From positions 394,423 to 458,422 of the forward strand of contig NZ_LOBC01000028.1 of NCBI RefSeq assembly GCF_001583695.1: a DNA stretch of 64,000 nucleotides, read 5' to 3'. Shown here one piece after another: positions 46,239 through 55,648 of the stretch. The stretch's first letter is position 1. The number at the start of each line of letters is the position of its first letter. This DNA is from Bacillus wiedmannii (GTDB lineage Bacteria; Bacillota; Bacilli; Bacillales; Bacillaceae_G). The position numbers were made by a program, and so were the translations under genes. The notes beneath the pieces were generated by a model. The model was not told the origin of the DNA. It did not search any database and saw nothing but the letters and a program-made list of their open reading frames with translations.

Positions 46239-47387
46239 CTATGATTCCCTATACTCTAATCCATATAATAATAGCCACTCTTGAATATTACTCTTTATAT
46301 CAAAACCTAGCTTCGAGATTGTATCAGTTATTATTTCTGTATTTAATTTTTCTTTTTCCAAAACCTTTTGAATTTCTGCAGACCATATTTTAAGATTTTC
46401 ATCCAAGCTAACAAATGATACTATCCCTAATCCCATATCAACATTTTTAGTTATTGTATTTGCCACTACACACGGAATACCTGCACACTGTGCTTCTAAT
46501 GCAACAATTCCAAATCCCTCAAAAAGTGACGGAAAAAGAAAAACATCAAACATCCTTATAATTCTTGGAATATCTTTTCTTACTCCTAAAAATCTAACTT
46601 TTTCATAGATACCTAGTCTTTTGGATTCTAGCTCAATAGACTTCTGTAACGGACCATCTCCTACTAAAACAAGCATAAAATTAGGATCATATTTTAATAC
46701 CTCATTGAAAACTTTCAATATAAATATATGATTTTTAGATTCAGAAAAACGCCCAATATGACCAATCACTTTCTGTTCAACTGGTATATTGAATTCATTC
46801 CTTATTTTATTATCATCCTGCATATTTACATTAATAAATTGATTAATATCTATTGCGTTTTTCATTATCTTTACCTTTGAATTATCAATGTTTTTTTGAA
46901 ATAAAAAACGTGCAGATTCTACACTGCACGCACAATAATTTGTTCCTGCATAAGTAATAACTGTTCGTAAAAAACTCAATAAAACTTTCCCTTTTACCCC
47001 CGATCCCATCAGCCAATTATTACTATGTGAATGACAAATCCTTATTTTTATACCAGCTATTTTAGCAGCAATAGCCACAATCCCCCCCTGATAATCAGTA
47101 TGTGCATGAGCGGCCACATATTGATTATCAGACATTACCTTAACAAGCTCTTTAATGTATGAAAGAGGGCCTAGCTGTCCTAAGCTAGATATTCGGTGTA
47201 TTTTCCCACCTAACGCAATGATTTCCTTATCATAATCACTTTCTTCACTTTTATGGGAAACAAAATCAAATTGCACCATTTCTCTATCTATATTCCTATA
47301 TACATTCATTAATAAGGTCTCAGCGCCACCTCGGTCCATCGCACTAACGATATGTAACACTCTTTTTGGTCGTTCTTGTTTAAACAT
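46239..47387 (-). CDS. GT4 glycosyltransferase (EpsF-like)
   Basis: This 382-residue GT-B enzyme begins MFKQERPKRVLHIVSAMDRGGAETL and has HSHSNNWLMGSGVKGK and VFLFPSLFEGFGIVALEAQ. It is a paralog of the gene at 49427-50536 rather than of the four downstream GT4 genes. It lies directly after the polymerase gene. Confidence 0.9.
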   Translation of the reverse strand: MFKQERPKRVLHIVSAMDRGGAETLLMNVYRNIDREMVQFDFVSHKSEESDYDKEIIALGGKIHRISSLGQLGPLSYIKELVKVMSDNQYVAAHAHTDYQGGIVAIAAKIAGIKIRICHSHSNNWLMGSGVKGKVLLSFLRTVITYAGTNYCACSVESARFLFQKNIDNSKVKIMKNAIDINQFINVNMQDDNKIRNEFNIPVEQKVIGHIGRFSESKNHIFILKVFNEVLKYDPNFMLVLVGDGPLQKSIELESKRLGIYEKVRFLGVRKDIPRIIRMFDVFLFPSLFEGFGIVALEAQCAGIPCVVANTITKNVDMGLGIVSFVSLDENLKIWSAEIQKVLEKEKLNTEIITDTISKLGFDIKSNIQEWLLLYGLEYRES

Positions 47388-47429
47388 TGAAAATTACTCC
47401 CATCTAAGAACGATTTTCAAATATATATT

Positions 47430-48494
47430 TTATCCCCAAAAACTACTCTTATAAACTATTCCTAAAGTAATAATATGTTCAAATACAAAGTAAACAAAAT
47501 AACATAATATTACTGCATAGTAAATTAACTTTTGATCCTTTTCTATAAATAACTTTATAACCCACGATATCAATATCAAGTGATATAGACCAAAATATAT
47601 GGAGAATCTTGCAAAAATCCAATTTTGAGTTGAAATAATCATAAAAACTAGACCTAACAATGCCATATTTACGATATAATCACTTTCCGGAAAAATCTCT
47701 CTTAATTTATGTCTCCCAATATAAGCTAGAATGAGCGGTATTGCATCCACAGCAACCCGAAGAATATTAGCTCCTCCTTCTTGAAAATCCTTATAGTGAC
47801 CATATTGTGTATCCCCTATAGTTGCAAAGAAAATTTCTGCAAACTGATTAAACCCTATTACTATAAGTACCGCAACAAAGAGTAGTATAAATGATATTGT
47901 CGACCATGCTTTTCTTCGGACTACAAAATAAATAGGAATTAATACAAGGGCGCTTTGATGAAAAGTAGAAGCAAATAGGACAATCAAAAAATATCTCTTC
48001 CAATTCCCATCTAAAATATATTTTGTAGCAGTAAAAATAATCGCTGCAGTTAAATACTGTCTTACTCCATTCATTGACACTAAATACATGCCGGATGCGA
48101 TATACACATATAAACTTAATTCAATCATTCTTGAATATTTATATAGAACTGCTACTATTAATATATTTGTTAATAGAGCTGTTATCAAAATCAAAACTTG
48201 CGGATCATTCGTATATACTTTTAAAATCATTTGTAAAATACTAAATCCAACGTCCTTACTACTTTGAATATAATCCCAATTAAAATCAGTAACTGTAAAA
48301 GCATGCATATAAAAATACGTATCACCAATATTATTTCTAAAACCAGATACTAGTACAAGAGAGGTCGTCGCCATTAAAATCAAGAGTCGATTCGGTTTTA
48401 ACATCACATTTTCTGAAGTTACTGGCATCGCAAAATACCGTGCAAAAAACGCTAGTACGAACACTATAAAGAAATTCATCCAAAGTATAGTCAT
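47430..48494 (-). CDS. epsG: EpsG-family polysaccharide polymerase
   Basis: This 354-residue membrane protein has ten or more segments and a GFRNNIGDTYFYMHAF motif near residue 52, then MNGVRQYLTAAIIF and ASTFHQSALVLIPIYF. This is the EpsG family of Wzy-like enzymes, which polymerise repeat units outside the membrane. GAGGGAAG precedes the ATG. Confidence 0.9.
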   Translation of the reverse strand: MTILWMNFFIVFVLAFFARYFAMPVTSENVMLKPNRLLILMATTSLVLVSGFRNNIGDTYFYMHAFTVTDFNWDYIQSSKDVGFSILQMILKVYTNDPQVLILITALLTNILIVAVLYKYSRMIELSLYVYIASGMYLVSMNGVRQYLTAAIIFTATKYILDGNWKRYFLIVLFASTFHQSALVLIPIYFVVRRKAWSTISFILLFVAVLIVIGFNQFAEIFFATIGDTQYGHYKDFQEGGANILRVAVDAIPLILAYIGRHKLREIFPESDYIVNMALLGLVFMIISTQNWIFARFSIYFGLYHLILISWVIKLFIEKDQKLIYYAVILCYFVYFVFEHIITLGIVYKSSFWG

Positions 48495-48527
48495 TATTCT
48501 TCCCTCTTATCAATCCTAATTAAATTT

Positions 48528-49421
48528 CTATATATTTACTTTCATTCTTGTTTTCAATGTAATGTAACTATATAGAATAATCCCAAATGGCACTGCACAA
48601 AGGGTAAGCACTTTGCATGGTGACTCTTTTATAAATTTTTTATTCTTCGCAATAATGCTACTTGATACATAATGTACAGCTTGTCTATATTTAAACAATC
48701 TATTTGCAAATGGTAGCTTCATCAGTTCCTTACGATAAAAAGCAAAACCTTTTGGATTTTTACAATACTGACTTAGCATATTCATCGACGAACCATCAGG
48801 CATATATTCAACATAACAAAGTGCTTCGTTCATGAGTAACATCTCATATTTCTGATCCAACATATAGTATTTATATGCCAAACCTACATACTTTTCATTT
48901 TTAAAAACCGGATAAGGATACTTCCTAGTGAGTTCTGTTCGATATACTAATTTCTTATCTCCAGTTACACCATGTTTATTGTAAAGATTAAAAAGTGTAG
49001 AACGGTTAAGATTTAATGGTAGCTTTGAACCAATTACTGTCCCATCTTTATATAAATCAAGAGCAATAATTCCACTTACTTGGTCACTTCCATTTTCATC
49101 CCAAAATGAAATAATTTTCTCTACGGCGTCACTAGGCATTGAGTCATCTGAATCAATACATACATTAAGTTCTGTATCAATCATCTCGTAAGCTGCATTA
49201 TGAGCACCATGCATCCCTTGATTTACTTGCCAGTAATACCGTATGCTTATGCAATCTTCAGAAATCCAAGATTGCACTAACTCCTTTGTATAATCATCAG
49301 ACCCATCATCTATAATTAACCATATAAAATCTTTACACGTTTGCTGCTTCAAACTTTCATAACACCCCTGAAGACAATATGCTCGATTATATGTAGGGGT
49401 AAAAATCGTTAGCCTTTTCAA
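48528..49421 (-). CDS. GT2 glycosyltransferase (EpsE-like position)
   Basis: This 297-residue GT-A enzyme has LTIFTPTYNRAYCLQGCYES, WLIIDDGSDDYTKELVQSW and NVCIDSDDSMPSDAVEKII with the D-x-D. The TTG start is 6 nt after GAGGTG; a GTG three codons earlier lies within the ribosome site and is rejected. The start is 5 nt past the upstream stop. Confidence 0.87.
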   Translation of the reverse strand: MKRLTIFTPTYNRAYCLQGCYESLKQQTCKDFIWLIIDDGSDDYTKELVQSWISEDCISIRYYWQVNQGMHGAHNAAYEMIDTELNVCIDSDDSMPSDAVEKIISFWDENGSDQVSGIIALDLYKDGTVIGSKLPLNLNRSTLFNLYNKHGVTGDKKLVYRTELTRKYPYPVFKNEKYVGLAYKYYMLDQKYEMLLMNEALCYVEYMPDGSSMNMLSQYCKNPKGFAFYRKELMKLPFANRLFKYRQAVHYVSSSIIAKNKKFIKESPCKVLTLCAVPFGIILYSYITLKTRMKVNI

Positions 49422-49426
49422 TATGC

Positions 49427-50536
49427 TCACCTCGATACTGCTACATAAAATTTTTGGATAAACCTTGTAATATTTTTTATATCGTATCCTTTTTCAGCTA
49501 ATACATTTTGTTCCACACTTCGCGATACCTGCTTGTTCGCTATATTTTGTAATGGACCTACCCAATTTCTTATTTCTAACAATGAACACTGTTCAACTAA
49601 ATTCAACCCCAAATCCACATCTTGTGTAATAGTGTCCGATATAATACATGGCAAACCCGCCCCTTGTGCTTCAATAAGAGTAACTGGTAAACCTTCATAA
49701 ATAGATGGAAATATAAATGTATCAAATGCTTGTAATAAACGATTAATATCACTACGTATTCCTAAAAATTTAACTTTATCTGTTAGATTCAGTTTCTCTA
49801 CTTTTTTCTTCATTTCTAATCGAAGCGGCCCATCTCCAACTAATAGAAGAATAGAGTTCGGCCTGTATTCTATTAATTGAGCAAAAATATCAATTAAAAA
49901 AGTATGATTTTTTGGATGCGCAAATCTTCCCACGTGTCCAATCACAAAAACATCCCCATGAAGGTTGAGTTCTTTTCTTACCTGCGCTCTAATGTCTGGA
50001 TTAAATGTAAATTCATCACATTCAATTCCATTTTTTAATATTTTTGTTGCACTTTCTCTATTAGCAAACAACCATTGCGCTGCAGCTACTGAACACGCTA
50101 AAAAATGTGTAGCACACGACGTAATAAATGCTCCTGCATACCATTTATATATTTTTGCTATAGCCCCACCCTCACTGCTTGTACTATGACTATGCGCAAT
50201 CCTAACTGGCACCCTTGCTTTTTTTGCTGAACGAAGGACAAATCCGCTCATTTTATCCATATGTGAATGAATGATTTTATATTGTGGATGAGAGTTAAAG
50301 AAGGTATTGAGAGCCTTTATATAACCTCTATGACCAACATCTGTAACGTATGGAATTCTATGAACTTCCCCGCCCAACTTTACTATCTCTTCATCAAATA
50401 CTCCCTCTTTACAAGTTAAAAAATCAAATTGTACTTTTGAGCGGTCTATATTACGATACAAATTCATAATTAAAGTTTCGGCTCCGCCTCTATTCATATT
50501 TACGACTACATGTAATACTCTTAATGGAGTGCCCAA
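49427..50536 (-). CDS. GT4 glycosyltransferase (EpsF-like)
   Basis: This 369-residue GT-B enzyme has LRVLHVVVNMNRGGAETLIM, HSHSTSSEGGAIAKIYKWY, VIGHVGRFAHPKNHTFLIDI and FDTFIFPSIYEGLPVTLIEAQ. It starts at a TTG with GGAGG 7 nt upstream, inside the end of the EpsD-like gene. Confidence 0.9.
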   Translation of the reverse strand: MGTPLRVLHVVVNMNRGGAETLIMNLYRNIDRSKVQFDFLTCKEGVFDEEIVKLGGEVHRIPYVTDVGHRGYIKALNTFFNSHPQYKIIHSHMDKMSGFVLRSAKKARVPVRIAHSHSTSSEGGAIAKIYKWYAGAFITSCATHFLACSVAAAQWLFANRESATKILKNGIECDEFTFNPDIRAQVRKELNLHGDVFVIGHVGRFAHPKNHTFLIDIFAQLIEYRPNSILLLVGDGPLRLEMKKKVEKLNLTDKVKFLGIRSDINRLLQAFDTFIFPSIYEGLPVTLIEAQGAGLPCIISDTITQDVDLGLNLVEQCSLLEIRNWVGPLQNIANKQVSRSVEQNVLAEKGYDIKNITRFIQKFYVAVSR

Positions 50537-51678
50537 TTTAAATCCTCCATTTCATCCATATAACTTGTATAAATTTCTTTTTTCTCTTTCAATACTTCAT
50601 TGACTGAATATTCATTCGCAATAATAGTACGTCCATACTGTCCAAACTGCGCTTGTAATTTAGTATTTTTAGAAATAGTATTGATTCTTTCAGCCATCGT
50701 CTTTATGTCATCGCGTTCTATAGTCCAACCATTTTTATTATTAATAATTAACTCCCTGTGCCCTCGGTTACTTGTAGCTACAACCGGAAGTCCACAAGCC
50801 ATGGCTTCCATAATATTAACTGGCAAACCTTCCCTGTAACTGGATGCAACAGCTAGATCACACATCAGTAGCAAATGGGCTATATCATTTCTATAACCAA
50901 GAAAGTGCACCATACTACTCACACCTAGTTGCGTCGCTATTTTTTTGCACTCTTCCATTAACGGACCTTCTCCAGCAAGCAAAAGCTTTACATGTGGCAT
51001 TTCATTTTTCAATTGTGCTAATACATGGATTAAAAAGCTTTGATTTTTATTCTTATTAAATTCAGCAGCATAAAACATTAAAAAATCTTTAGACTTATAA
51101 CCATTTTTATGTCTTATTTTCTCCTTTTCACTTTCAGTAACAGGAACATATCGTTCTATATCTACCCCTACACCATGAACGAGTTTAATATCTTTAGCTT
51201 GAAAACGATGTTTAACCGCTAAATTGTAATCTTCTTGATTAATTGTTATGAGACAATCTGTAGTAGTAGCTAAACTTCTTTCGATTGGATAGTATAAAAG
51301 CCAATTTATAAACGGCGATCCTTTACAAAAGTGAAATCCATGCGCCGTATATATTACCTTTGTCCCTTCCCGCCGTGCTTTCCGGGCAGCTATTCGAGCA
51401 ATTACACCTCCCATAGGCGTATGACAATGAATGATTTTATATTTATTTTGGTGAATAATCGATTTTAGTTTTTTATATGCATGAAGGTTTTGTATGCTAA
51501 GAGGAGATCTTTGAATAGGAATATTATATTTTTGAGTTACGTACGGAAGGTGCATATTCCCATTCGCTGCAACATGTACTTCCCAACCTTGGTCTGCAAA
51601 CCATTTCAAATACGGTAAATGAAATGCTTTAAAATGATAATCCACAGTTGCACAAAACAGAACTTTTTTAGACACCAT
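50521..51678 (-). CDS. epsD: EpsD-like GT4 glycosyltransferase
   Basis: This protein of about 385 residues has KKVLFCATVDYHFKAFHLPY, IIHCHTPMGGVIARIAARKAR, LAVASSYREGLPVNIMEAMA and SNRGHRELI. These match the EpsD/GT4 group acting early in eps assembly. The start is uncertain: GTG, ATG and GTG codons lie within 12 nt and the ribosome site is weak. The middle ATG is given here. Confidence 0.88.
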   Translation of the reverse strand: MVSKKVLFCATVDYHFKAFHLPYLKWFADQGWEVHVAANGNMHLPYVTQKYNIPIQRSPLSIQNLHAYKKLKSIIHQNKYKIIHCHTPMGGVIARIAARKARREGTKVIYTAHGFHFCKGSPFINWLLYYPIERSLATTTDCLITINQEDYNLAVKHRFQAKDIKLVHGVGVDIERYVPVTESEKEKIRHKNGYKSKDFLMFYAAEFNKNKNQSFLIHVLAQLKNEMPHVKLLLAGEGPLMEECKKIATQLGVSSMVHFLGYRNDIAHLLLMCDLAVASSYREGLPVNIMEAMACGLPVVATSNRGHRELIINNKNGWTIERDDIKTMAERINTISKNTKLQAQFGQYGRTIIANEYSVNEVLKEKKEIYTSYMDEMEDLNWALH

Positions 51679-51711
51679 CCCACGCACCCGTCTTATTATA
51701 AATTTTTGCCT

Positions 51712-53538
51712 TTAACCTGATACTGGTATTAATAGCTTTAAAGTTTTACGCTGATTCACTAAATTTAACAATCGCTTTCTTAATTCTAATTCACTTAATA
51801 CCGAATATTCAGAAATCAATTTTTCTATCTCATCTATACGAACATTCATTTCTTGCCCTACATAAATTCTCGGGTGGACTTGCTTTTCATTCATTTCATC
51901 TTCTTTTAGTAATTCTTCAAACAATTTCTCTCCAGGGCGTATACCCGTAAATTCTATTCCTATTTCATCCACAGAGTTTCCTGATAATCGAATGAGGTTT
52001 TTAGCAAGATCCACTATTTTTACTGGTTCTCCCATATCCAGTACAAAAATTTCTCCACCTTTTGCTAACGCACCGGCTTGTACTACCAGTCTAGATGCCT
52101 CCGGAATAGTCATAAAATAACGAACCATATCTGGGTGAGTAACTGTAACTGGCCCCCCTTTTTGAATCTGCTTCTTAAATAACGGGATAACACTCCCTCT
52201 ACTTCCTAAGACATTTCCAAATCGTACAGTAACAAACTTTGTATGACTTATTTTATCTTTATGTTGTATTACCATCTCAGCTAATTTCTTTGTCGCCCCC
52301 ATAACACTCGTTGGGTTCACTGCTTTATCCGACGAAATCATAACAAACGTTCCTACTCCATGTGTTTTTGCCACCTCTGCTATATTCATAGTCCCAATCA
52401 AATTATTTTTAACTGCCTCTTCAGGATTGTTTTCCATTAATGGTACATGTTTATGTGCAGCAGCATGATATACAACATGAGGAAGATGTTTATTCATGAT
52501 TAAATGCATCTTCTTTTCATCTTGAATATCTGCGATTTCTGGAATAAACACGCCTTTTTTATCATTATGTTTTTCATTTAATTCCATTTCTATTGAATAT
52601 ATACTGTTTTCTCCGTGCCCTAATAAAATCAATTTTTTCGGCTTAAATTTCGCAACTTGTCTACAAATTTCTGAACCTATTGATCCACCTGCACCAGTAA
52701 CTAAAATGACTTTATCCGTTATATAATCTGAAATGATATCCACATCTAACTCTACAGGATCACGCCCTAATAAATCTTCTACTTGAACATCTCTGAATTC
52801 ATTCACTGAAACTTTACCTGTTACTAAGTCTTCTAACATTGGAAGAATTTGCGTTTTTACATTTGTTTTTAAACAATCTTTTAAAATATTATTTCTATCT
52901 TTCTTGTTTAGCGAAGGAATTGCTAAAATTATCATTTCAATATTCAGTTTTTTGATAACGTAATCAATTTGGTTCGTACCACCAATTACCGGAATCCCCC
53001 AAATATCAAGATTATGTTTTTTGACATTATCATCAATAAACGCGACTGGCATTAATTCCGTAGCACTATTCTTCAACAACTGTCTTGCAACCATTGTCCC
53101 AGCGGATCCCGCACCAACAATTAACGTTCTTTTCTTATCTCCTTTTTTTACATAATAAATATCTCTGTACATTCTCCAAATAAAGCGAGAACCACCTATT
53201 AATAAAATATGAATCATCCAAGTAACAACTAACAATCGAAAATACATTTTCCCCATGACTAGTTGCTGCACAACCGCTGTAGTAAGTATAGAAAATGTAA
53301 CAACCTTGCATATAATTAGCAATTCTCCTATACTTGCATATTCCAATGCCTTTTTATACAACTTATAAATAAAAGCAAACAAATGATGACTAACTAATAA
53401 AGTGATAGAGCTAATAACTGATGATAAAGTGATAACACTGAAGCTAGCATTTACAAAAAAATAACTAAAAAAAATAGCAGTTAATACTATCAGTGAATCC
53501 ATTAAAAGCAATAACGATATCCTCCGGCGATACGTCAT
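51712..53538 (-). CDS. epsC: EpsC-like UDP-sugar 4,6-dehydratase
   Basis: This 608-residue protein has four N-terminal membrane segments, a first Rossmann domain (LIVGAGSAGTMVARQLL) and a C-terminal SDR domain. The SDR domain has VLVTGAGGSIGSEI-type residues (ILVTGAGGSIGSEICRQ), VVYHAAAHKHVPLMENNPEE and SSDKAVNPTSVMGATKK. It makes the 4-keto-6-deoxy sugar used by the EpsN- and EpsM-like enzymes. The frame extends 14 codons upstream, but AAAGGAGG precedes this ATG. It follows the EAR-type leader RNA. Confidence 0.92.
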   Translation of the reverse strand: MTYRRRISLLLLMDSLIVLTAIFFSYFFVNASFSVITLSSVISSITLLVSHHLFAFIYKLYKKALEYASIGELLIICKVVTFSILTTAVVQQLVMGKMYFRLLVVTWMIHILLIGGSRFIWRMYRDIYYVKKGDKKRTLIVGAGSAGTMVARQLLKNSATELMPVAFIDDNVKKHNLDIWGIPVIGGTNQIDYVIKKLNIEMIILAIPSLNKKDRNNILKDCLKTNVKTQILPMLEDLVTGKVSVNEFRDVQVEDLLGRDPVELDVDIISDYITDKVILVTGAGGSIGSEICRQVAKFKPKKLILLGHGENSIYSIEMELNEKHNDKKGVFIPEIADIQDEKKMHLIMNKHLPHVVYHAAAHKHVPLMENNPEEAVKNNLIGTMNIAEVAKTHGVGTFVMISSDKAVNPTSVMGATKKLAEMVIQHKDKISHTKFVTVRFGNVLGSRGSVIPLFKKQIQKGGPVTVTHPDMVRYFMTIPEASRLVVQAGALAKGGEIFVLDMGEPVKIVDLAKNLIRLSGNSVDEIGIEFTGIRPGEKLFEELLKEDEMNEKQVHPRIYVGQEMNVRIDEIEKLISEYSVLSELELRKRLLNLVNQRKTLKLLIPVSG

Positions 53539-53582
53539 ATAACTTCCTCCTTTAATCAATTCCTTACTTAACTCTTTCAAAC

Positions 53583-53636
53583 TTAAAGTTTCTAACTATA
53601 TTCTCTTTATTAAAAACACATAGTTAGAAACTTTAA
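53583..53636 (-). promoter_or_regulatory. 17-bp hairpin between the EAR-type RNA and epsC
   Basis: The perfect arms ttaaagtttctaactat and its complement enclose a 20-nt loop. There is no T-tract after it on the minus strand. It lies downstream of the EAR-type RNA and covers the approach to the epsC ribosome site. Confidence 0.6.
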
Positions 53637-53644
53637 TAAAACAT

Positions 53645-53765
53645 GGGCATCTAACCCTCCCTCACATTACACTTTTGACGACTGGCATCTAAGGTTGTTT
53701 TCACAACCCACAGCATAATCGAGTGCCTCCATTGATAGCGGTCAGGAGACATCACCACATCACGA
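53645..53765 (-). ncRNA. EAR / epsC leader RNA (processive antiterminator type)
   Basis: This roughly 120-nt block sits between the epsB and epsC homologs, the position of the B. subtilis EAR element. Its base composition is unusually GC-rich for the region. On the minus strand it contains CTCCTGACCGCTATCA with a matching GGAGG. It also has a perfect hairpin, GGTTGT-GAAA-ACAACC (53693-53708), and two copies of TTAGATGCC. EAR helps RNA polymerase read through terminators in long eps operons. Identification is from position and remembered motif content. Confidence 0.75.
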
Positions 53766-53826
53766 TTTTATTTTCTTCTTTATAACGAACAATTCCACTT
53801 GTGAAAGTTTAATTTAAAAATAGCTT

Positions 53827-54489
53827 TTATACTTTCCCATTCAAAATCGCACCCAACATTCTACTTTTCGTAAAACTTAGTGCCCTTTTCGTTTCAAGTG
53901 CGTCTTCGTTCACAGTGCGATTATATCGGATCACCAAAAGTACTCCTTCACACTTATCAGCTAATACGCTCGTATCTGTTACTTCTAATACAGGGGAAGA
54001 GTCAAATAATATGATGTCATACCGTTCCATCGCCTTTTGAATCAACATATCCATTTCCTCTGAACTAAGTACTTCTGACGGATTGAATGGTACTGGACCG
54101 CTAGTTAATACATCCAGACTCTCCATCCTTGTTTTTTTTACAGCACCTACCAAATTTGTTTTTCCGTTCAATATGTCAGTTAATCCAATTGTATTTTCTA
54201 CTTCTAACATTTCATGAATCGTTGGTGTTCGTAAATTCGCATCTATTACCAATACTTTTTCACCTTTTTGTGCTATTGAGACTGCTAAATTTACTGTAAT
54301 CGTTGATTTCCCTTCACCGTACCTCGGAGAAGTAATCACTATCGTCCTGATTTTATGCATAGACGAAGATAATTGAATGTTTGTTCGAAGCGAACGATAC
54401 TGCTCCGAAATTTTCGATCTTGGGGCGGTATACGCAACTATACTCTCTCCTTTAACTTTATTTGTTTTCCGTCTATTTTTGTATGCCAC
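53827..54489 (-). CDS. epsB: EpsB-like BY-kinase (CpsD/CapB family)
   Basis: This 220-residue P-loop tyrosine kinase has SPRYGEGKSTITVNLA (Walker A), VLVIDANLRTPTIHEM (Walker A') and YDIILFDSSPVLEVTD (Walker B). It ends at GAILNGKV with no tyrosine-rich tail, which is where many CpsD-type kinases carry their autophosphorylation cluster. It pairs with the EpsA-like activator, whose gene it overlaps by 52 nt. The GTG start follows GGAGGGAACGGA. Confidence 0.9.
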   Translation of the reverse strand: MAYKNRRKTNKVKGESIVAYTAPRSKISEQYRSLRTNIQLSSSMHKIRTIVITSPRYGEGKSTITVNLAVSIAQKGEKVLVIDANLRTPTIHEMLEVENTIGLTDILNGKTNLVGAVKKTRMESLDVLTSGPVPFNPSEVLSSEEMDMLIQKAMERYDIILFDSSPVLEVTDTSVLADKCEGVLLVIRYNRTVNEDALETKRALSFTKSRMLGAILNGKV

Positions 54490-55178
54490 TCCGTTCCCTC
54501 CCCCAATAACACTGTATTTTTCCCACTAAATTTATCTTTCATATTCTTCTTATTCATTTTAGAAATTCCACCCAAAACAGGGATATCTAACAATTGTTCA
54601 ATTCGTCGTTCTGATTGGATTCTCTCATCCAATGAATCCAATAAAAAAATAAAACCGATACTGAGCACCATACCTAGCGTGAATGCGATTAGTATCGTCT
54701 TAAAGTGATTTATATTTATAGGCATAGAATTTTTTTGAACTGGATCCTCTGGTAATATACTTACATTATTAAAATTCAGTATATTTGCTACTTCTTGCTT
54801 ATAAACAGCCGCTGTAGTATTTGCAATTTTATGTGCAAGCACAGGATCCATATCCACTACATTTATCCTCATAATTTGAGAGCCTTGTACACTTTCTGTA
54901 CTTATTTGTCCACTTAATGCACCTGCTGATCTGTTTATATTCAATTCAGCAGCTACTTTTTCTAATATTACAGGCTCATTTACCATTGCTTTCAATGTAT
55001 TCATCGTTTCGGCATTAGCTTGAACAATTACCCTTGCCGAAGAAGCATACAAAGGCGTTTTCATATACATACTATACAGGACTCCTCCTACCGTTGTGAG
55101 AGTCGTAAACAATAGTAGTATCCACACCCTTTTCCGCATTAAAGTGAATAGATTTTTCAAATTTATTTCCTTATTCAT
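54438..55178 (-). CDS. epsA: EpsA-like Wzz chain-length/kinase activator
   Basis: This 246-residue protein has two membrane segments (near residues 18-38 and 165-185) flanking an extracytoplasmic domain, with NKEINLKNLFTLMRKRVWIL at the N-terminus. A C-terminal cytoplasmic tail can activate the BY-kinase. It is the first gene of the eps-like operon; its last 52 nt overlap the kinase gene. The start has GAGGGGGAG. Confidence 0.92.
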   Translation of the reverse strand: MNKEINLKNLFTLMRKRVWILLLFTTLTTVGGVLYSMYMKTPLYASSARVIVQANAETMNTLKAMVNEPVILEKVAAELNINRSAGALSGQISTESVQGSQIMRINVVDMDPVLAHKIANTTAAVYKQEVANILNFNNVSILPEDPVQKNSMPININHFKTILIAFTLGMVLSIGFIFLLDSLDERIQSERRIEQLLDIPVLGGISKMNKKNMKDKFSGKNTVLLGEGTEWHTKIDGKQIKLKERV

Positions 55179-55292
55179 TACTTCTCCCCCTCATTTAATA
55201 CCAATGAGATTTCAGTTGAGCATTCCATAAAAAAACAAAAACAAGATTATTATTTTTATTTTTCGAATATACAAAACTTCCTAATTACTGTC

Positions 55293-55321
55293 ATTTTAGT
55301 TCTTTATATAGAACGAGTCAA
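55293..55321 (-). promoter_or_regulatory. eps promoter with SinR-type operator in the spacer
   Basis: On the minus strand, -35 TTGACT (55316-55321) and -10 TAAAAT (55293-55298) are 17 nt apart. The spacer is the inverted repeat gttctttatatagaac (55299-55314). One half matches the SinR half-site GTTCTYT and the other differs at one base. It lies about 110 nt before epsA. Confidence 0.65.
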
Positions 55322-55408
55322 TATAATTTATTTTTGTTTAATCACTTCTTAATTCCAGCTCAAAAATTACGACAATATTCTTCATAATTCACTGTAGATA
55401 AATGACGA

Positions 55409-55442
55409 AAACACCCTATTACTGCAGTATCAGGGTGTTTTT
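55409..55442. terminator. Boundary hairpin upstream of the eps promoter
   Basis: The arms aaaacaccctattactg and its near-complement have two mismatches and almost no loop, with a T5 run on the plus side. On the minus strand it may block read-through from glnA into eps. Confidence 0.5.
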
Positions 55443-55605
55443 CTTTGTATTAAAACGGATTGTAGCAAGGCTTTTTAAAACTTTTAAATCGGTCGTATAT
55501 TATAACTCACTTTTTCAATTGAAATTCATTTCACATTGGTATTAGCAAATACATTTTTGAATTTGTTTGCCCCTTTATATCCCCTCCTATAAAAATGTTT
55601 TGTAA
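55443..55605. other. Non-coding gap between glnA and eps
   Basis: AT-rich DNA with no reading frame or promoter that I can support, bounded by the glnA terminator and the eps boundary hairpin. Confidence 0.4.
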
Positions 55606-55610
55606 ATAAA

Positions 55611-55643
55611 AAACCCTCAACACATTATGTGTCAAGGGTTTAA
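55611..55643 (-). terminator. glnA terminator
   Basis: The arms aaaccct-caacaca and tgtgtca-agggttt have a small mismatch and sit just past the glnA stop. Confidence 0.65.
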
Positions 55644-55648
55644 GCCTC

